NCBI RefSeq assembly: GCF_029892565.1
Contig: NZ_JARXVH010000005.1
Span: 372,001 to 436,000, forward strand
Direction of reading: 5' to 3'
DNA: 64,000 nt
DNA from: Streptomyces pseudovenezuelae
GTDB taxonomy: Bacteria; Actinomycetota; Actinomycetes; Streptomycetales; Streptomycetaceae
In this document: in pieces, positions 17,405-25,709 of the stretch
How the letters are laid out: the number at the start of each line of letters is the position of its first letter
How positions within the stretch are numbered: position 1 is the first letter of the stretch
Made by a program: the position numbers and the translations under genes
Notes under the pieces: model-generated
What the model saw: only the letters and a program-made list of their open reading frames with translations
What the model was told of the DNA's origin: nothing
The model's database searches: none

Positions 17405-18126
17405 TTGGCTACCGCCTCCAAAGCCTCTTCCAGGGTGAACGCCTTCGCGTACAGGGCCTTCCCGACGATGGAGCCCTCGACACCGAGGGGTACCAGCTCG
17501 GAGATGGCACGGAGGTCGTCGAGCGACGACACGCCGCCGGAGGCCACCACCGGGCGGTCGGTTGCCGCGCAGACGTTGCGCAGCAGCTCCAGGTTCGGGC
17601 CCTGGAGGGTGCCGTCCTTGGCGATGTCGGTGACGACGTACCGCGCGCAGCCCTCCTTGTTCAGGCGCCCCAGCGTCTCGTAGAGGTCGCCGCCGTCCCG
17701 GGTCCAGCCGCGACCGCGCAGGGTCGTCCCGCGTACGTCGAGACCGACCGCGATCCGGTCGCCGTGCTCGGCGATGACCTTGGCGACCCACTCCGGGGTC
17801 TCCAGGGCAGCCGTGCCGAGGTTCACCCGGGTGCAGCCGGTGGCGAGGGCGGCGGCGAGGGTGTCGTCGTCGCGGATGCCGCCGGACAGCTCCACCTTGA
17901 TGTCCATGGCGCCGGTGACCTCGGCGATCAGCGCGCGGTTGTCGCCGGTGCCGAACGCGGCGTCCAGGTCGACCAGGTGCAGCCACTCGGCGCCCGACCG
18001 CTGCCAGGCGAGGGCGGCCTCCAGCGGGGAGCCGTACGAGGTCTCCGTGCCGGACTCGCCGTGCACGAGGCGGACGGCCTGGCCGTCACGGACGTCGACG
18101 GCAGGGAGGAGTTCGAGCTTGGCCAT
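17401..18126 (-). CDS. priA: Bifunctional HisA/TrpF isomerase PriA
   Basis: 241 aa TIM barrel. PriA catalyses both the ProFAR isomerisation of histidine synthesis and the PRA isomerisation of tryptophan synthesis in actinobacteria that lack trpF. The acid/base pair Asp11 (LLPAVDVRDG) and Asp130 (AVGLDVRG) are visible, as are phosphate loops ELSGGIRDD and VASGGVSS. Assignment as PriA rather than plain HisA rests on genus, similarity and the absence of trpF next to trpC here. It lies 3 nt downstream of hisH. Confidence 0.95.
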   Translation of the reverse strand: MAKLELLPAVDVRDGQAVRLVHGESGTETSYGSPLEAALAWQRSGAEWLHLVDLDAAFGTGDNRALIAEVTGAMDIKVELSGGIRDDDTLAAALATGCTRVNLGTAALETPEWVAKVIAEHGDRIAVGLDVRGTTLRGRGWTRDGGDLYETLGRLNKEGCARYVVTDIAKDGTLQGPNLELLRNVCAATDRPVVASGGVSSLDDLRAISELVPLGVEGSIVGKALYAKAFTLEEALEAVAK

Positions 18127-18129
18127 GGT

Positions 18130-18777
18130 CTAGAGGGTTCCGATCCAGTTGGTGAGCAGCTGTGCTCCGGCGTCGCCGGACTTCTCGGGGTGGAACTGGG
18201 TGGCCCACAGGGCGCCGTTCTCCACGGCGGCCACGAAGGGCTTGCCGTGCGTGGACCAGGCCACCTTGGGTGCGCGCAGCAGGCCGTTGTGGATTTCGAG
18301 GGACCAGTCGTGGACGGCGTAGGAGTGCACGAAGTAGAAGCGCGCGTCCGTGTCCAGGCCGGCGAAGAGCTGGGAGTCGGCCGGTGCCTCGACGGTGTTC
18401 CAGCCCATGTGGGGCACGATGTCGGCCTGCAGCGGCCCGACCGTGCCGGGCCACTCGTCGAGACCCTCGGTCTCCACGCCGTGCTCGATGCCCCGCGCGA
18501 ACAGGATCTGCATGCCGACGCAGATACCCATCACCGGGCGCCCGCCGGCCAGCCGACGGCCGACGATCCAGTCACCGCGCGCGTCCTTGAGACCCCGCAT
18601 GCAGGCGGCGAAGGCGCCGACGCCCGGCACCAGCAGGCCGTCCGCGTTCATGGCCTTGTCGAAGTCGCCCGTTATCTCGACCTCGGCGCCCACGCGCGCG
18701 AGGGCACGTTCCGCGGAACGGACGTTGCCGAAGCCGTAGTCGAAGACGACGACCTTCTTGGGCGCGCTCAATTCCAC
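18130..18777 (-). CDS. hisH: Imidazole glycerol phosphate synthase glutaminase subunit
   Basis: 215 aa class I glutamine amidotransferase that feeds ammonia to HisF. The nucleophile is Cys86 in GICVGMQIL, and the His-Glu pair is in FHPEKSG (about 196-198). The start is ambiguous: the GTG at 18777 sits directly against GGAGG, while a TTG two codons downstream (18771) has that same site at ideal distance. The reading frame overlaps the preceding small gene by 10 nt, consistent with coupling. Confidence 0.95.
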   Translation of the reverse strand: MELSAPKKVVVFDYGFGNVRSAERALARVGAEVEITGDFDKAMNADGLLVPGVGAFAACMRGLKDARGDWIVGRRLAGGRPVMGICVGMQILFARGIEHGVETEGLDEWPGTVGPLQADIVPHMGWNTVEAPADSQLFAGLDTDARFYFVHSYAVHDWSLEIHNGLLRAPKVAWSTHGKPFVAAVENGALWATQFHPEKSGDAGAQLLTNWIGTL

Positions 18778-18932
18778 ACCTCCAGCCGGACGACACCCGC
18801 CACCAGGCACATCGCGGCGGCGATCGACAGCAGCACGATCAGGCTCTTGGGCATCTCCTGCTTGACGAAGGAGATGATGCCGCCGACCAGGAAGAGGCCG
18901 ACGACGATCAGGATGGTCGACAGGCCGGTCAC
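18768..18932 (-). CDS. Small (54 aa) membrane protein in the his operon
   Basis: 54 aa from a GTG that overlaps the hisB stop (GTGA). Two hydrophobic segments, LSTILIVVGLFLVGGIISFV and, after a KQEMPK turn, LIVLLSIAAAMCLVAGVV, form a probable helical hairpin with a short cytoplasmic tail. No known domain was recognised. Being squeezed between hisB and hisH with overlaps on both sides argues that it is translated. A comparable small membrane-protein gene lies here in other Streptomyces, to my recollection. Confidence 0.75.
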   Translation of the reverse strand: MTGLSTILIVVGLFLVGGIISFVKQEMPKSLIVLLSIAAAMCLVAGVVRLEVWN

Positions 18933-19522
18933 AGCGCGCCCTTCGTGGAGGGGAGGATGCCGGCCGCGCGCGGGTCGCGCTCGGAGGCGTAGCGCAGGGC
19001 CCGGGCCAGCGCCTTGAACTGGCACTCCACGATGTGGTGCGCGTTGCGCCCGTACGGCACGTGCACGTGCAGCGCGATCTGGGCCTGGGCGACGAAGGAC
19101 TCCAGGATGTGCCGGGTCATCGTGGTGTCGTACTCGCCGATCATCGGCGCCATGTTCTCGGGCTCGGTGTGCACGAGGTACGGCCGGCCACTCAGGTCCA
19201 CCGTCACCTCGGCGAGCGACTCGTCCAGCGGGACCGTGCAGTTGCCGAAGCGGTAGATGCCGACCTTGTCGCCGAGCGCCTGCTTGAAGGCGGCGCCGAG
19301 CGCGAGGGCGGTGTCCTCGATGGTGTGGTGCGAGTCGATGTGCAGGTCGCCCTCGGTCTTCACGGTGAGGTCGAACAGACCGTGCCGGCCGAGCTGGTCG
19401 AGCATGTGGTCGTAGAAGCCGACCCCTGTCGACACGTCGACCTTGCCGGCGCCGTCGAGATCGATCTCGACGACGACCGACGTCTCCTTGGTCACCCGCT
19501 CCACACGTCCTACGCGGTTCAT
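18929..19522 (-). CDS. hisB: Imidazoleglycerol-phosphate dehydratase
   Basis: 197 aa, Mn-dependent dehydratase of histidine synthesis, monofunctional without the phosphatase domain of enteric HisB. Metal-ligand motifs are GVGFYDHMLDQLGRHG, HHTIEDTALALG and, in the C-terminal half, GRNAHHIVE. The ATG overlaps the hisC stop (ATGA). Confidence 0.97.
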   Translation of the reverse strand: MNRVGRVERVTKETSVVVEIDLDGAGKVDVSTGVGFYDHMLDQLGRHGLFDLTVKTEGDLHIDSHHTIEDTALALGAAFKQALGDKVGIYRFGNCTVPLDESLAEVTVDLSGRPYLVHTEPENMAPMIGEYDTTMTRHILESFVAQAQIALHVHVPYGRNAHHIVECQFKALARALRYASERDPRAAGILPSTKGAL

Positions 19523-20664
19523 GCGCTCTGCTCCTTCGGGGGTGTGGGGGTGTCCCCCACGAAGCCCAGTAGTTCACGGACCGCGTCGAGGAACGCGTCG
19601 TTCTCCTTCGGGGTTCCGGCGCTGACCCGCAGCCACCCCGGGATGCCGTTGTCCCGGACCAGGACGCCCCGGTCGAGGATCTTCTGCCACGCGGCGTGCG
19701 AGCCGCCCTCGCCCTCGAACCGCCCGAACTGCACGAAGTTGGCGTCGGACTCGACGACTTCGTAGCCGATGGCCCGCAACTCGCCCACCAGCCGGTCCCG
19801 TTCGCCCTTCAGCTGCTCCACGTACCCGAGCAGCGTGTCGGTGTGCTCCAGGGCGGCCAGCGCGGTCGCCTGGGTGACGGCCGACAGGTGGTAGGGCAGC
19901 CGTACGAGCTGCACGGCGTCCACGACCGCCGGGTGCGCGGCGAGATAGCCGAGCCGCAGGCCCGCCGCCCCGAATGCCTTCGACATCGTCCGCGAAACGA
20001 CGAGATTCGGCCGACCTTCGAGCAGCGGCAGCAGCGAGTCGCCGTGGCTGAACTCGATGTACGCCTCGTCGACGATCACCATGGACGGCTTGGCGGTCTG
20101 CGCGGCCTCGTACAGCGCGAGGACCGTCTCGGGCGGAACCGCGTTGCCCGTGGGGTTGTTGGGGGTCGTGATGAACACGACGTCGGGCTTGTTCTCGGCG
20201 ATCCACCGCTGGGCGGCGGCGAGATCGATCGTGAAGTCCTCGTGGCGCGGGCCGGAGATCCAACCGGTCCCCGTGCCGCGCGCGATGAGCGCGTGCATCG
20301 AGTACGACGGCTCGAAGCCGATCGCCGTGCGGCCGGGCCCGCCAAAGGTCTGGAGCAGTTGCTGGATGACCTCGTTGGAGCCGTTGGCCGCCCACACGTT
20401 CTCGACGCCGACGCGGTGATTGCCGGTCTTCGTCAGGTACTTGGCCAGCTCGGTGCGCAGCTCGACCACGTCCCGGTCGGGGTAGCGGTTGAGATTGCGG
20501 GCGGCCTCGCGGACGCGCTCGGCGATGCGCTCGACCAGGGCCTCGGGCAGCGGGTAGGGGTTCTCGTTCGTGTTCAGCCGTACGGGGACGTCGAGTTGAG
20601 GCGCTCCGTAGGGGGACTTGCCGCGGAGCTCGTCCCGTACGGGCAGATCGTCGATGCCGGTCAC
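19519..20664 (-). CDS. hisC: Histidinol-phosphate aminotransferase
   Basis: 381 aa fold-type I PLP enzyme. The PLP Lys is Lys229 in SRTMSKAFGAAGLRLGY. Other markers are LNTNENPYPLP, the PNNPTGN loop and VIVDEAYIEF. It transaminates imidazole acetol phosphate with glutamate. The GTG start overlaps the hisD stop (GTGA); an in-frame extension into hisD carries no homology. Confidence 0.97.
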   Translation of the reverse strand: MTGIDDLPVRDELRGKSPYGAPQLDVPVRLNTNENPYPLPEALVERIAERVREAARNLNRYPDRDVVELRTELAKYLTKTGNHRVGVENVWAANGSNEVIQQLLQTFGGPGRTAIGFEPSYSMHALIARGTGTGWISGPRHEDFTIDLAAAQRWIAENKPDVVFITTPNNPTGNAVPPETVLALYEAAQTAKPSMVIVDEAYIEFSHGDSLLPLLEGRPNLVVSRTMSKAFGAAGLRLGYLAAHPAVVDAVQLVRLPYHLSAVTQATALAALEHTDTLLGYVEQLKGERDRLVGELRAIGYEVVESDANFVQFGRFEGEGGSHAAWQKILDRGVLVRDNGIPGWLRVSAGTPKENDAFLDAVRELLGFVGDTPTPPKEQSA

Positions 20665-21986
20665 TTGCTCTCGGGAACCTTCCATCCGAACCTCGCCTTG
20701 ACCGCCGCGCCGTGCGCGGGCAGGTCCTCCGCCTCCGCCAGCGTGACCACGTGCTGCGCCACGTCCGCCAGCGCGTCCTTCGTGTAGTCGACGATGTGGA
20801 TGCCGCGGAGGAAGGACTGGACGGACAGGCCGGAGGAGTGGCAGGCGCAGCCGCCGGTGGGCAGGACGTGGTTGGAGCCGGCCGCGTAGTCCCCGAGGGA
20901 GACCGGCGCCCAGGGGCCGACGAAGATCGCGCCCGCGTTGCGCACCCGGCCGGCGACCGCGGCCGCGTCGGCCGTCTGGATCTCCAGGTGCTCGGCGCCG
21001 TACGCGTCGACCACCCGCAGGCCCTCGTCGATGCCGTCGACGAGGACGATCGCGGACTGCCGGCCCCGCAGCGCGGGGACGATCCGGTCCTCGATGTGCT
21101 TGGTGGCCGCGACCTGCGGCTCCAGCTCCTTCTCGACCGCGTCCGCGAGCGTGACGGAGTCGGTGACCAGGACGGCGGCGGCCAGCGGGTCGTGCTCGGC
21201 CTGGCTGATCAGGTCGGAGGCGACGTGCGCCGGGTCGGCGGTGTCGTCGGCGAGGACCGCGATCTCGGTGGGACCGGCCTCGGTGTCGATGCCGATCTTG
21301 CCCGCGAAGTAACGCTTGGCCGCGGCGACCCAGATGTTGCCGGGCCCCATGACCATGTTCGTGGGGGCACAGGACTCGGTGCCGTACGCGAACATCGCGA
21401 CGGCGGTCGCGCCACCGGCCGCGTACACCTCGTCGACGCCGAGCAGCGCGCAGGCCGCGAGGATCGTCGGGTGCGGCAGACCGTCGAAATCGGCCTGCGC
21501 CGGGGAGGCGAGAGCGATCGACCGGACGCCCGCCTCCTGCGCGGGGACCACGTTCATGACCACGGTCGAGGGGTACACGGACCGGCCGCCGGGCGCGTAC
21601 AGCCCGACCCGGTCGACCGGCACCCACTTCTCGGTGACGGAACCGCCCGGCACGACCTGGGTCGTGTGCGTCGTACGGCGCTGCTCGCGGTGGACGAGAC
21701 GGGCGCGCCGGATGGACTCCTCCAGGGCCGCGCGCACGGCCGGATCGAGCTGCTCCAGAGCCTCGCGCAGCGCCTGCGCCGGGACCCGGACCGACTCCAG
21801 GCGCACCCCGTCGAACTTCTCGGCGAAGTCGATCAGCGCCGCGTCGCCCCGATGATGCACGGCCTCGCAGATCGGACGCACCTTCTCCAGGGCGGCCGAG
21901 ACGTCGAAGTCGGCTCGGGGCAGCAGGTCGCGCAGGGCGGGCCCTTCGGGAAGGGCGTCACCGCGCAGATCGATTCGAGAGATCAC
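20661..21986 (-). CDS. hisD: Histidinol dehydrogenase
   Basis: 441 aa, NAD-dependent Zn enzyme making the last two oxidations of histidine synthesis. Visible motifs are GPGNIWVAAAKRYF, AGPTEIAVLADD, DLISQAEHD (Zn-ligand Gln and His), AEHLEIQT (catalytic Glu-His) and the C-terminal SGLSVQSFLR. The start MISRIDLRGDALPEG is a GTG. GAGAAT lies 7 nt upstream and could be the -10 of a leaderless transcript. First gene of the main his operon, divergent from the membrane-protein gene at 22158. Confidence 0.96.
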   Translation of the reverse strand: MISRIDLRGDALPEGPALRDLLPRADFDVSAALEKVRPICEAVHHRGDAALIDFAEKFDGVRLESVRVPAQALREALEQLDPAVRAALEESIRRARLVHREQRRTTHTTQVVPGGSVTEKWVPVDRVGLYAPGGRSVYPSTVVMNVVPAQEAGVRSIALASPAQADFDGLPHPTILAACALLGVDEVYAAGGATAVAMFAYGTESCAPTNMVMGPGNIWVAAAKRYFAGKIGIDTEAGPTEIAVLADDTADPAHVASDLISQAEHDPLAAAVLVTDSVTLADAVEKELEPQVAATKHIEDRIVPALRGRQSAIVLVDGIDEGLRVVDAYGAEHLEIQTADAAAVAGRVRNAGAIFVGPWAPVSLGDYAAGSNHVLPTGGCACHSSGLSVQSFLRGIHIVDYTKDALADVAQHVVTLAEAEDLPAHGAAVKARFGWKVPESK

Positions 21987-22027
21987 AGGGGCAATTCTCG
22001 CAGACCGGGATCGGGCCCTGTCCGCGC

Positions 22028-22044
22028 GTATCAATGGCTGATAC
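22028..22044. promoter_or_regulatory. 6-5-6 dyad upstream of hisD
   Basis: GTATCA, five bases, TGATAC: a perfect dyad in the 171-nt divergent region between hisD and the + strand membrane-protein gene, 42 nt before the hisD start. Its size and symmetry fit a repressor operator; the regulator is not known. Confidence 0.35.
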
Positions 22045-22055
22045 AGAACGTGGCC

Positions 22056-22083
22056 GGAACCCGGAAGATCCTCTTCACGTCTA
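22056..22083 (+). promoter_or_regulatory. ECF-sigma-type promoter
   Basis: GGAAC (22056-22060), 17-nt spacer, CGTCTA (from 22078). This closely matches the general GGAAC / CGTC pattern of ECF sigma promoters, including those used by Streptomyces cell-envelope sigma factors. Transcription would start near 22090, about 70 nt before the GTG at 22158. Confidence 0.55.
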
Positions 22084-22157
22084 GTGTTCCGGGCGTTACC
22101 CAGCGGGCATCACCAGGTGTGCGAGACCCGTCGGTGGGCGGGGAGGAAGGAAACGCA

Positions 22158-23735
22158 GTGACTGAGGGTGCCGGCATCCGCGCGGGGGATCTGCCGGACG
22201 ATCTGAGCGCCGCCGAGGCCGGCATGTGGCAGGCCTTCCGCAACGGCAGCGTGTACGACCTGAGCGGCGGGGACACCGTCGTCGACGATCCGCACGGCGG
22301 ACATCCGTGGGGCCCCGAGCGCACGGTACGCGCGCGGATCGTGTGCTGGCTGCTGCTGGACGGCCCGCCCGCGCTCTCCGGCCGGGTGGCGTCGCTGAAG
22401 CTCCGCGGGGTGCAGATCAGCGGGGTCCTGGACCTCGCGGGCGGCACGGTGACGCCGTACGTCGAACTGCGCGGCTGCCGTTTCGAGCGGGAGGTGCTGC
22501 TGCCCGAGGCGCGGTTCCAGACCATGCGGATGGTGGACTGCTCGGTGCCCCGCCTGGAGGCGGCCCGGGTGCACACGGAGGGCGATCTGCACTTCCCCCG
22601 CTGCCGGTTCCACAACGGCGTACGGCTGACCGACGCGCACATCGGCACCGATCTGCTGCTCAACCAGGCGATCGTCTACCGCGACCGCAGCGGGCGTTCG
22701 ATCGCCGCCGACGGTATGACCGTGGGCCAGGACCTGCAGGCCGAGCTCCTGGAGTCGCACGGCGAGCTGAGCCTGCGCAGCGCCAAGGTCGGCGTCTCGC
22801 TGAGCCTGCGCGGGGCGCGGCTGGCCAACCCGTACACGCGGCTCGCGCTGAACGCGCCCCAGCTGACCGTCGGGCGGACCCTGTACATGACCCCTGCGGG
22901 CGTCGGCAGCCCGCTGCTGAGCGGTTCGACGCCCGCGCGCGGGACGCGGATCCAGCGGTTCGAGTGCCAGGGCGGGGTGCGCCTGGACGACGGACGGTTC
23001 GGGGACTCGGTCGACCTGGAGCGGGCCCGGTTCACCTTCACCGACGACCAGGAACTGTCGCTGCGCCGGGTGCAGACGCCCGAACTGCGCTTCCTGGGCG
23101 AGAAGCCGCAGCGCGGCAAGGTCGTCCTCTCGGGCGCGAAGGTGATCAACCTGGTCGACCGGGCGAGCGCCTGGTCGGAACCCGGCAACCTGCACATGGG
23201 CGGCTTCTCGTACGAGAACCTGGTGCCGACGGGCCCGTTCCCGCTGGCCGAGCGGCTGGACTGGGTGGCCGCGGCGACCGCCGAGTACAACCCGGAGCCG
23301 TACGAGCGGCTCGCGTCCGTGCTGCGGGCCGGCGGCGAGGACGAGGACGCGCGCGAGGTGCTGCTCGCCAAGCAGCGCCGGCGCCGCGAGACGCTGCCGC
23401 CGGCGGCCAAGCTCTGGGGGTATGTGCAGGACTGGGCGGTGGCCTACGGGTACCGGCCGGGGCGGGCCGCGGTGTGGATGGCGGTGCTGTGGGCGGCGGG
23501 CTCGGTGGCGTTCGCGCACGCGAGCCATCCGCCGGTGCAGACCGGGGGGCATCCGCCGTGGAACCCGGCCCTGTTCGCCCTCGACCTGTTGCTCCCGGTG
23601 ATCGATCTGGGCCAGGTCGGCGTCTGGCAGCTGCGGGGCGGCTGGCAGTGGCTGTCGGCGACGATGATCATACTTGGCTGGATCCTGGCGACGACGGTGG
23701 CGGCGGGGGCGACGCGGCTGCTGCGGCGGAGCTAG
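22158..23735 (+). CDS. Membrane protein with repetitive beta-solenoid-like domain
   Basis: 525 aa, GTG start with a strong site (GGGAGGAAGG). Residues about 60-340 contain degenerate repeats with the pattern L-x-G-x-x-I/V-x-G-x-L-D-L-x-x-A or E-L-R-G-C-R-F, resembling pentapeptide-repeat or other beta-solenoid proteins. Three hydrophobic segments follow near the C-terminus (about 438-456, 470-490, 497-519). Databases often name such Streptomyces proteins membrane-associated oxidoreductase, but no nucleotide-binding motif is visible. The ECF-type promoter upstream suggests an envelope-stress role. Confidence 0.8.
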   Translation: MTEGAGIRAGDLPDDLSAAEAGMWQAFRNGSVYDLSGGDTVVDDPHGGHPWGPERTVRARIVCWLLLDGPPALSGRVASLKLRGVQISGVLDLAGGTVTPYVELRGCRFEREVLLPEARFQTMRMVDCSVPRLEAARVHTEGDLHFPRCRFHNGVRLTDAHIGTDLLLNQAIVYRDRSGRSIAADGMTVGQDLQAELLESHGELSLRSAKVGVSLSLRGARLANPYTRLALNAPQLTVGRTLYMTPAGVGSPLLSGSTPARGTRIQRFECQGGVRLDDGRFGDSVDLERARFTFTDDQELSLRRVQTPELRFLGEKPQRGKVVLSGAKVINLVDRASAWSEPGNLHMGGFSYENLVPTGPFPLAERLDWVAAATAEYNPEPYERLASVLRAGGEDEDAREVLLAKQRRRRETLPPAAKLWGYVQDWAVAYGYRPGRAAVWMAVLWAAGSVAFAHASHPPVQTGGHPPWNPALFALDLLLPVIDLGQVGVWQLRGGWQWLSATMIILGWILATTVAAGATRLLRRS

Positions 23736-23913
23736 CGCGCAAGGGGTGCACACGGGATGCGCACCGAAGGCACACGACCTCCGGAACTCGCGCGTGCCCC
23801 GACCGAACGGTTGTTGAACAGTCATCACCTTTTACCTCCCCTTGACCTACGCGCGTACAACTTTCCATGAGTTGACCGTTCCATCTGGCGCCGGGCTGAC
23901 CTGCGGTCCTTCA

Positions 23914-24945
23914 ATGGTCGACACCATGGCTCTGCTGCACCCCTTCAGCCGCGCGGCCCGTACACCCCGGGCCGAGCCGCGCCTCTCCACCGGCTTCCCG
24001 GCCGACGACGAGGTGCTGCTCGACGTGCCCGACGACGGCCTCGGCGCCGCGCTGGTCGCGGCGGCCCGCGGCGAGCACCGGCCGGCCGCCGACCTGCTCG
24101 CGGCCACCCGCCGGGGCGCCGACTGGGAGGGCCGCGACCGCTGCGTACGCCGTCTCGCGGCCTTCGCGTGCTCACGCGCGGAGTGGTTCGAGCAGTGGTA
24201 CGCGGCTGCCCCGAACGACCCCGACGCGCGCGTGGTCGCGGCCCAGCTCGCGGTAGACCGGGCCTGGCCCTCGCCGGCCCGCTCGGAGCTGCTGCGCGAG
24301 GTGAGCCCGCTGATCACGGCCGCGGCGCGCGGCGACGACCGCGACCCGGTGCCGTGGCGGATCGCGCTGGACCACGCGCGCGGGGCGAACGCCGGGCACA
24401 AGTACTTCGAGGAGCTGTGGGAGGCCGCGGTCCGCCGCGCCCCGCACCACTACGGCTGCCATGTGGCCGCCCTGGACTACCTCGCCGCCTTCTGGCACGG
24501 CTCGCACCGCGAGTGCCTGGACTTCGCCGACCGGGCCGCGCAGGACGCCCCCGAGGACTCGCTGGTCCAGGGGCTGCCGGCCCGCGCGGCCCTGGCCTAT
24601 CTCACCGACGACTGCGGCCCCGAGGTGCCCCGGCACCGGCTGGACGCGGCGGCCGACCGGGCGATCGCGCTCTCCGCCCGCTTCCCCGCGGCCCGCCCCT
24701 GGCCGGCCGAGCTGCGCAACAAATTGATGTACGTCCTCGTCCGTCTGGAGCGCTGGGACGACGCCTACGCGCAGCTGCGGCTGATCGGCCCGTACGCCAC
24801 GTCCTTCCCGTGGGAGCGGCAGTCGGACGACCCGCTGGCGCTGTTCCTCAAGACCCGTGACGACATCCGGTCAGCGGTGGTTTCGTCCCTGCCCCGGCAT
24901 CCACGGAGTGAGCGTGGCGGACGCGCCCGCTCCGGAGACCATTAG
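23914..24945 (+). CDS. Alpha-helical hypothetical protein (TPR-like)
   Basis: 343 aa from ATG 23914, or 339 aa from ATG 23926; neither has a good ribosome site. The protein is rich in Ala, Arg, Trp and Asp and looks all-helical, with repeated blocks such as EWFEQWYAAAPNDPDARVVAAQLA and WDDAYAQLRLIGPYATSFPW that are reminiscent of tetratricopeptide-like repeats. No catalytic motif and no membrane segment were seen. Codon bias is typical of the genome, so the gene is real although uncharacterised. Its TAG stop lies inside the putative -10 of the next gene. The 178-nt gap before it shows nothing further. Confidence 0.72.
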   Translation: MVDTMALLHPFSRAARTPRAEPRLSTGFPADDEVLLDVPDDGLGAALVAAARGEHRPAADLLAATRRGADWEGRDRCVRRLAAFACSRAEWFEQWYAAAPNDPDARVVAAQLAVDRAWPSPARSELLREVSPLITAAARGDDRDPVPWRIALDHARGANAGHKYFEELWEAAVRRAPHHYGCHVAALDYLAAFWHGSHRECLDFADRAAQDAPEDSLVQGLPARAALAYLTDDCGPEVPRHRLDAAADRAIALSARFPAARPWPAELRNKLMYVLVRLERWDDAYAQLRLIGPYATSFPWERQSDDPLALFLKTRDDIRSAVVSSLPRHPRSERGGRARSGDH

Positions 24946-24948
24946 GCT
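24943..24948 (+). promoter_or_regulatory. -10 element of a probable leaderless promoter
   Basis: TAGGCT, whose first three bases are the stop codon of the preceding gene, is 8 nt before the GTG at 24957. This spacing would give a leaderless or nearly leaderless transcript. No clear -35. Confidence 0.45.
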
Positions 24949-24956
24949 TCTGCGCC

Positions 24957-25697
24957 GTGACCACCGTCCAGCTCCCGCTCTTCCCCCTGAACTCGGTGTT
25001 GTTCCCGGGGCTGGTGCTGCCTCTGAACATTTTCGAGGAGCGCTATCGCGCCATGATGCGCGAACTGCTCAAGACCCCCGAGGACGAACCGCGCCGGTTC
25101 GCCGTCGTGGCGATCCGTGACGGCCACGAGGTGGCTCCGAGTGCGCCGGGCATGCCCGACCCCACCGCGGCGCGCGACCGGGGACCCGCGGCCGGCTTCG
25201 GTCCCGACCCGCTGAAGTCCTTCCACGGCACGGGCTGTGTGGCCGACGCGGCGACGATCCGGGAGCGCGCGGACGGCACCTTCGAGGTGCTGGCGACGGG
25301 CACGGCCAGGGCGCGGCTGCTGTCGGTCGACACGTCTGGGCCGTTCCTGACGGCCGAGGTGGAGGAGCTGCCGGAGGAGCCGGGCGAGGAGGCGGGGGCG
25401 CTGGCCCAGGGGGTGCTGCGGGCGTTCCGGCAGTACCAGAAGCGGTTGGCGGGGGCTCGGGAACGGTCGCTTTCCACGGGCGCGGACCTGCCGGACGAGC
25501 CGGCCGTGGTCTCGTACCTCGTGGCCGCCGCGATCATGCTCGACACGCCGACGAAGCAACGGCTGCTGCAAGCCCCGGACATCGCGTCCCGCCTCCGCGA
25601 GGAGCTGAAACTCCTGCGCACCGAGACGGCGATCATCCGTAACCTGCCGTCCCTACCGGCGTCGGAACTGACGCGCAGCCCGACGAGCCTGAACTGA
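24957..25697 (+). CDS. LON peptidase substrate-binding-domain protein
   Basis: 246 aa, GTG start. The N-terminus, VQLPLFPLNSVLFPGLVLPLNIFEERYR, is the classic opening of the LON N-terminal (LonN/PUA-like) domain. The C-terminal half is helical, as in the substrate-binding part of Lon, but there are no ATPase or protease domains. Such stand-alone LON-N proteins are widespread and poorly understood; a role in recognising misfolded proteins, or binding cereblon-type ligands, has been proposed for relatives. Upstream of a YbaK-family gene with a 12-nt gap. Confidence 0.92.
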   Translation: MTTVQLPLFPLNSVLFPGLVLPLNIFEERYRAMMRELLKTPEDEPRRFAVVAIRDGHEVAPSAPGMPDPTAARDRGPAAGFGPDPLKSFHGTGCVADAATIRERADGTFEVLATGTARARLLSVDTSGPFLTAEVEELPEEPGEEAGALAQGVLRAFRQYQKRLAGARERSLSTGADLPDEPAVVSYLVAAAIMLDTPTKQRLLQAPDIASRLREELKLLRTETAIIRNLPSLPASELTRSPTSLN

Positions 25698-25709
25698 GGC
25701 GTACCGTCC

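Noticed and set aside
23745..23767. Terminator after the ECF-controlled gene
   Set aside because: The GGTGC / GCACC pairing is only 5 bp with a long loop.
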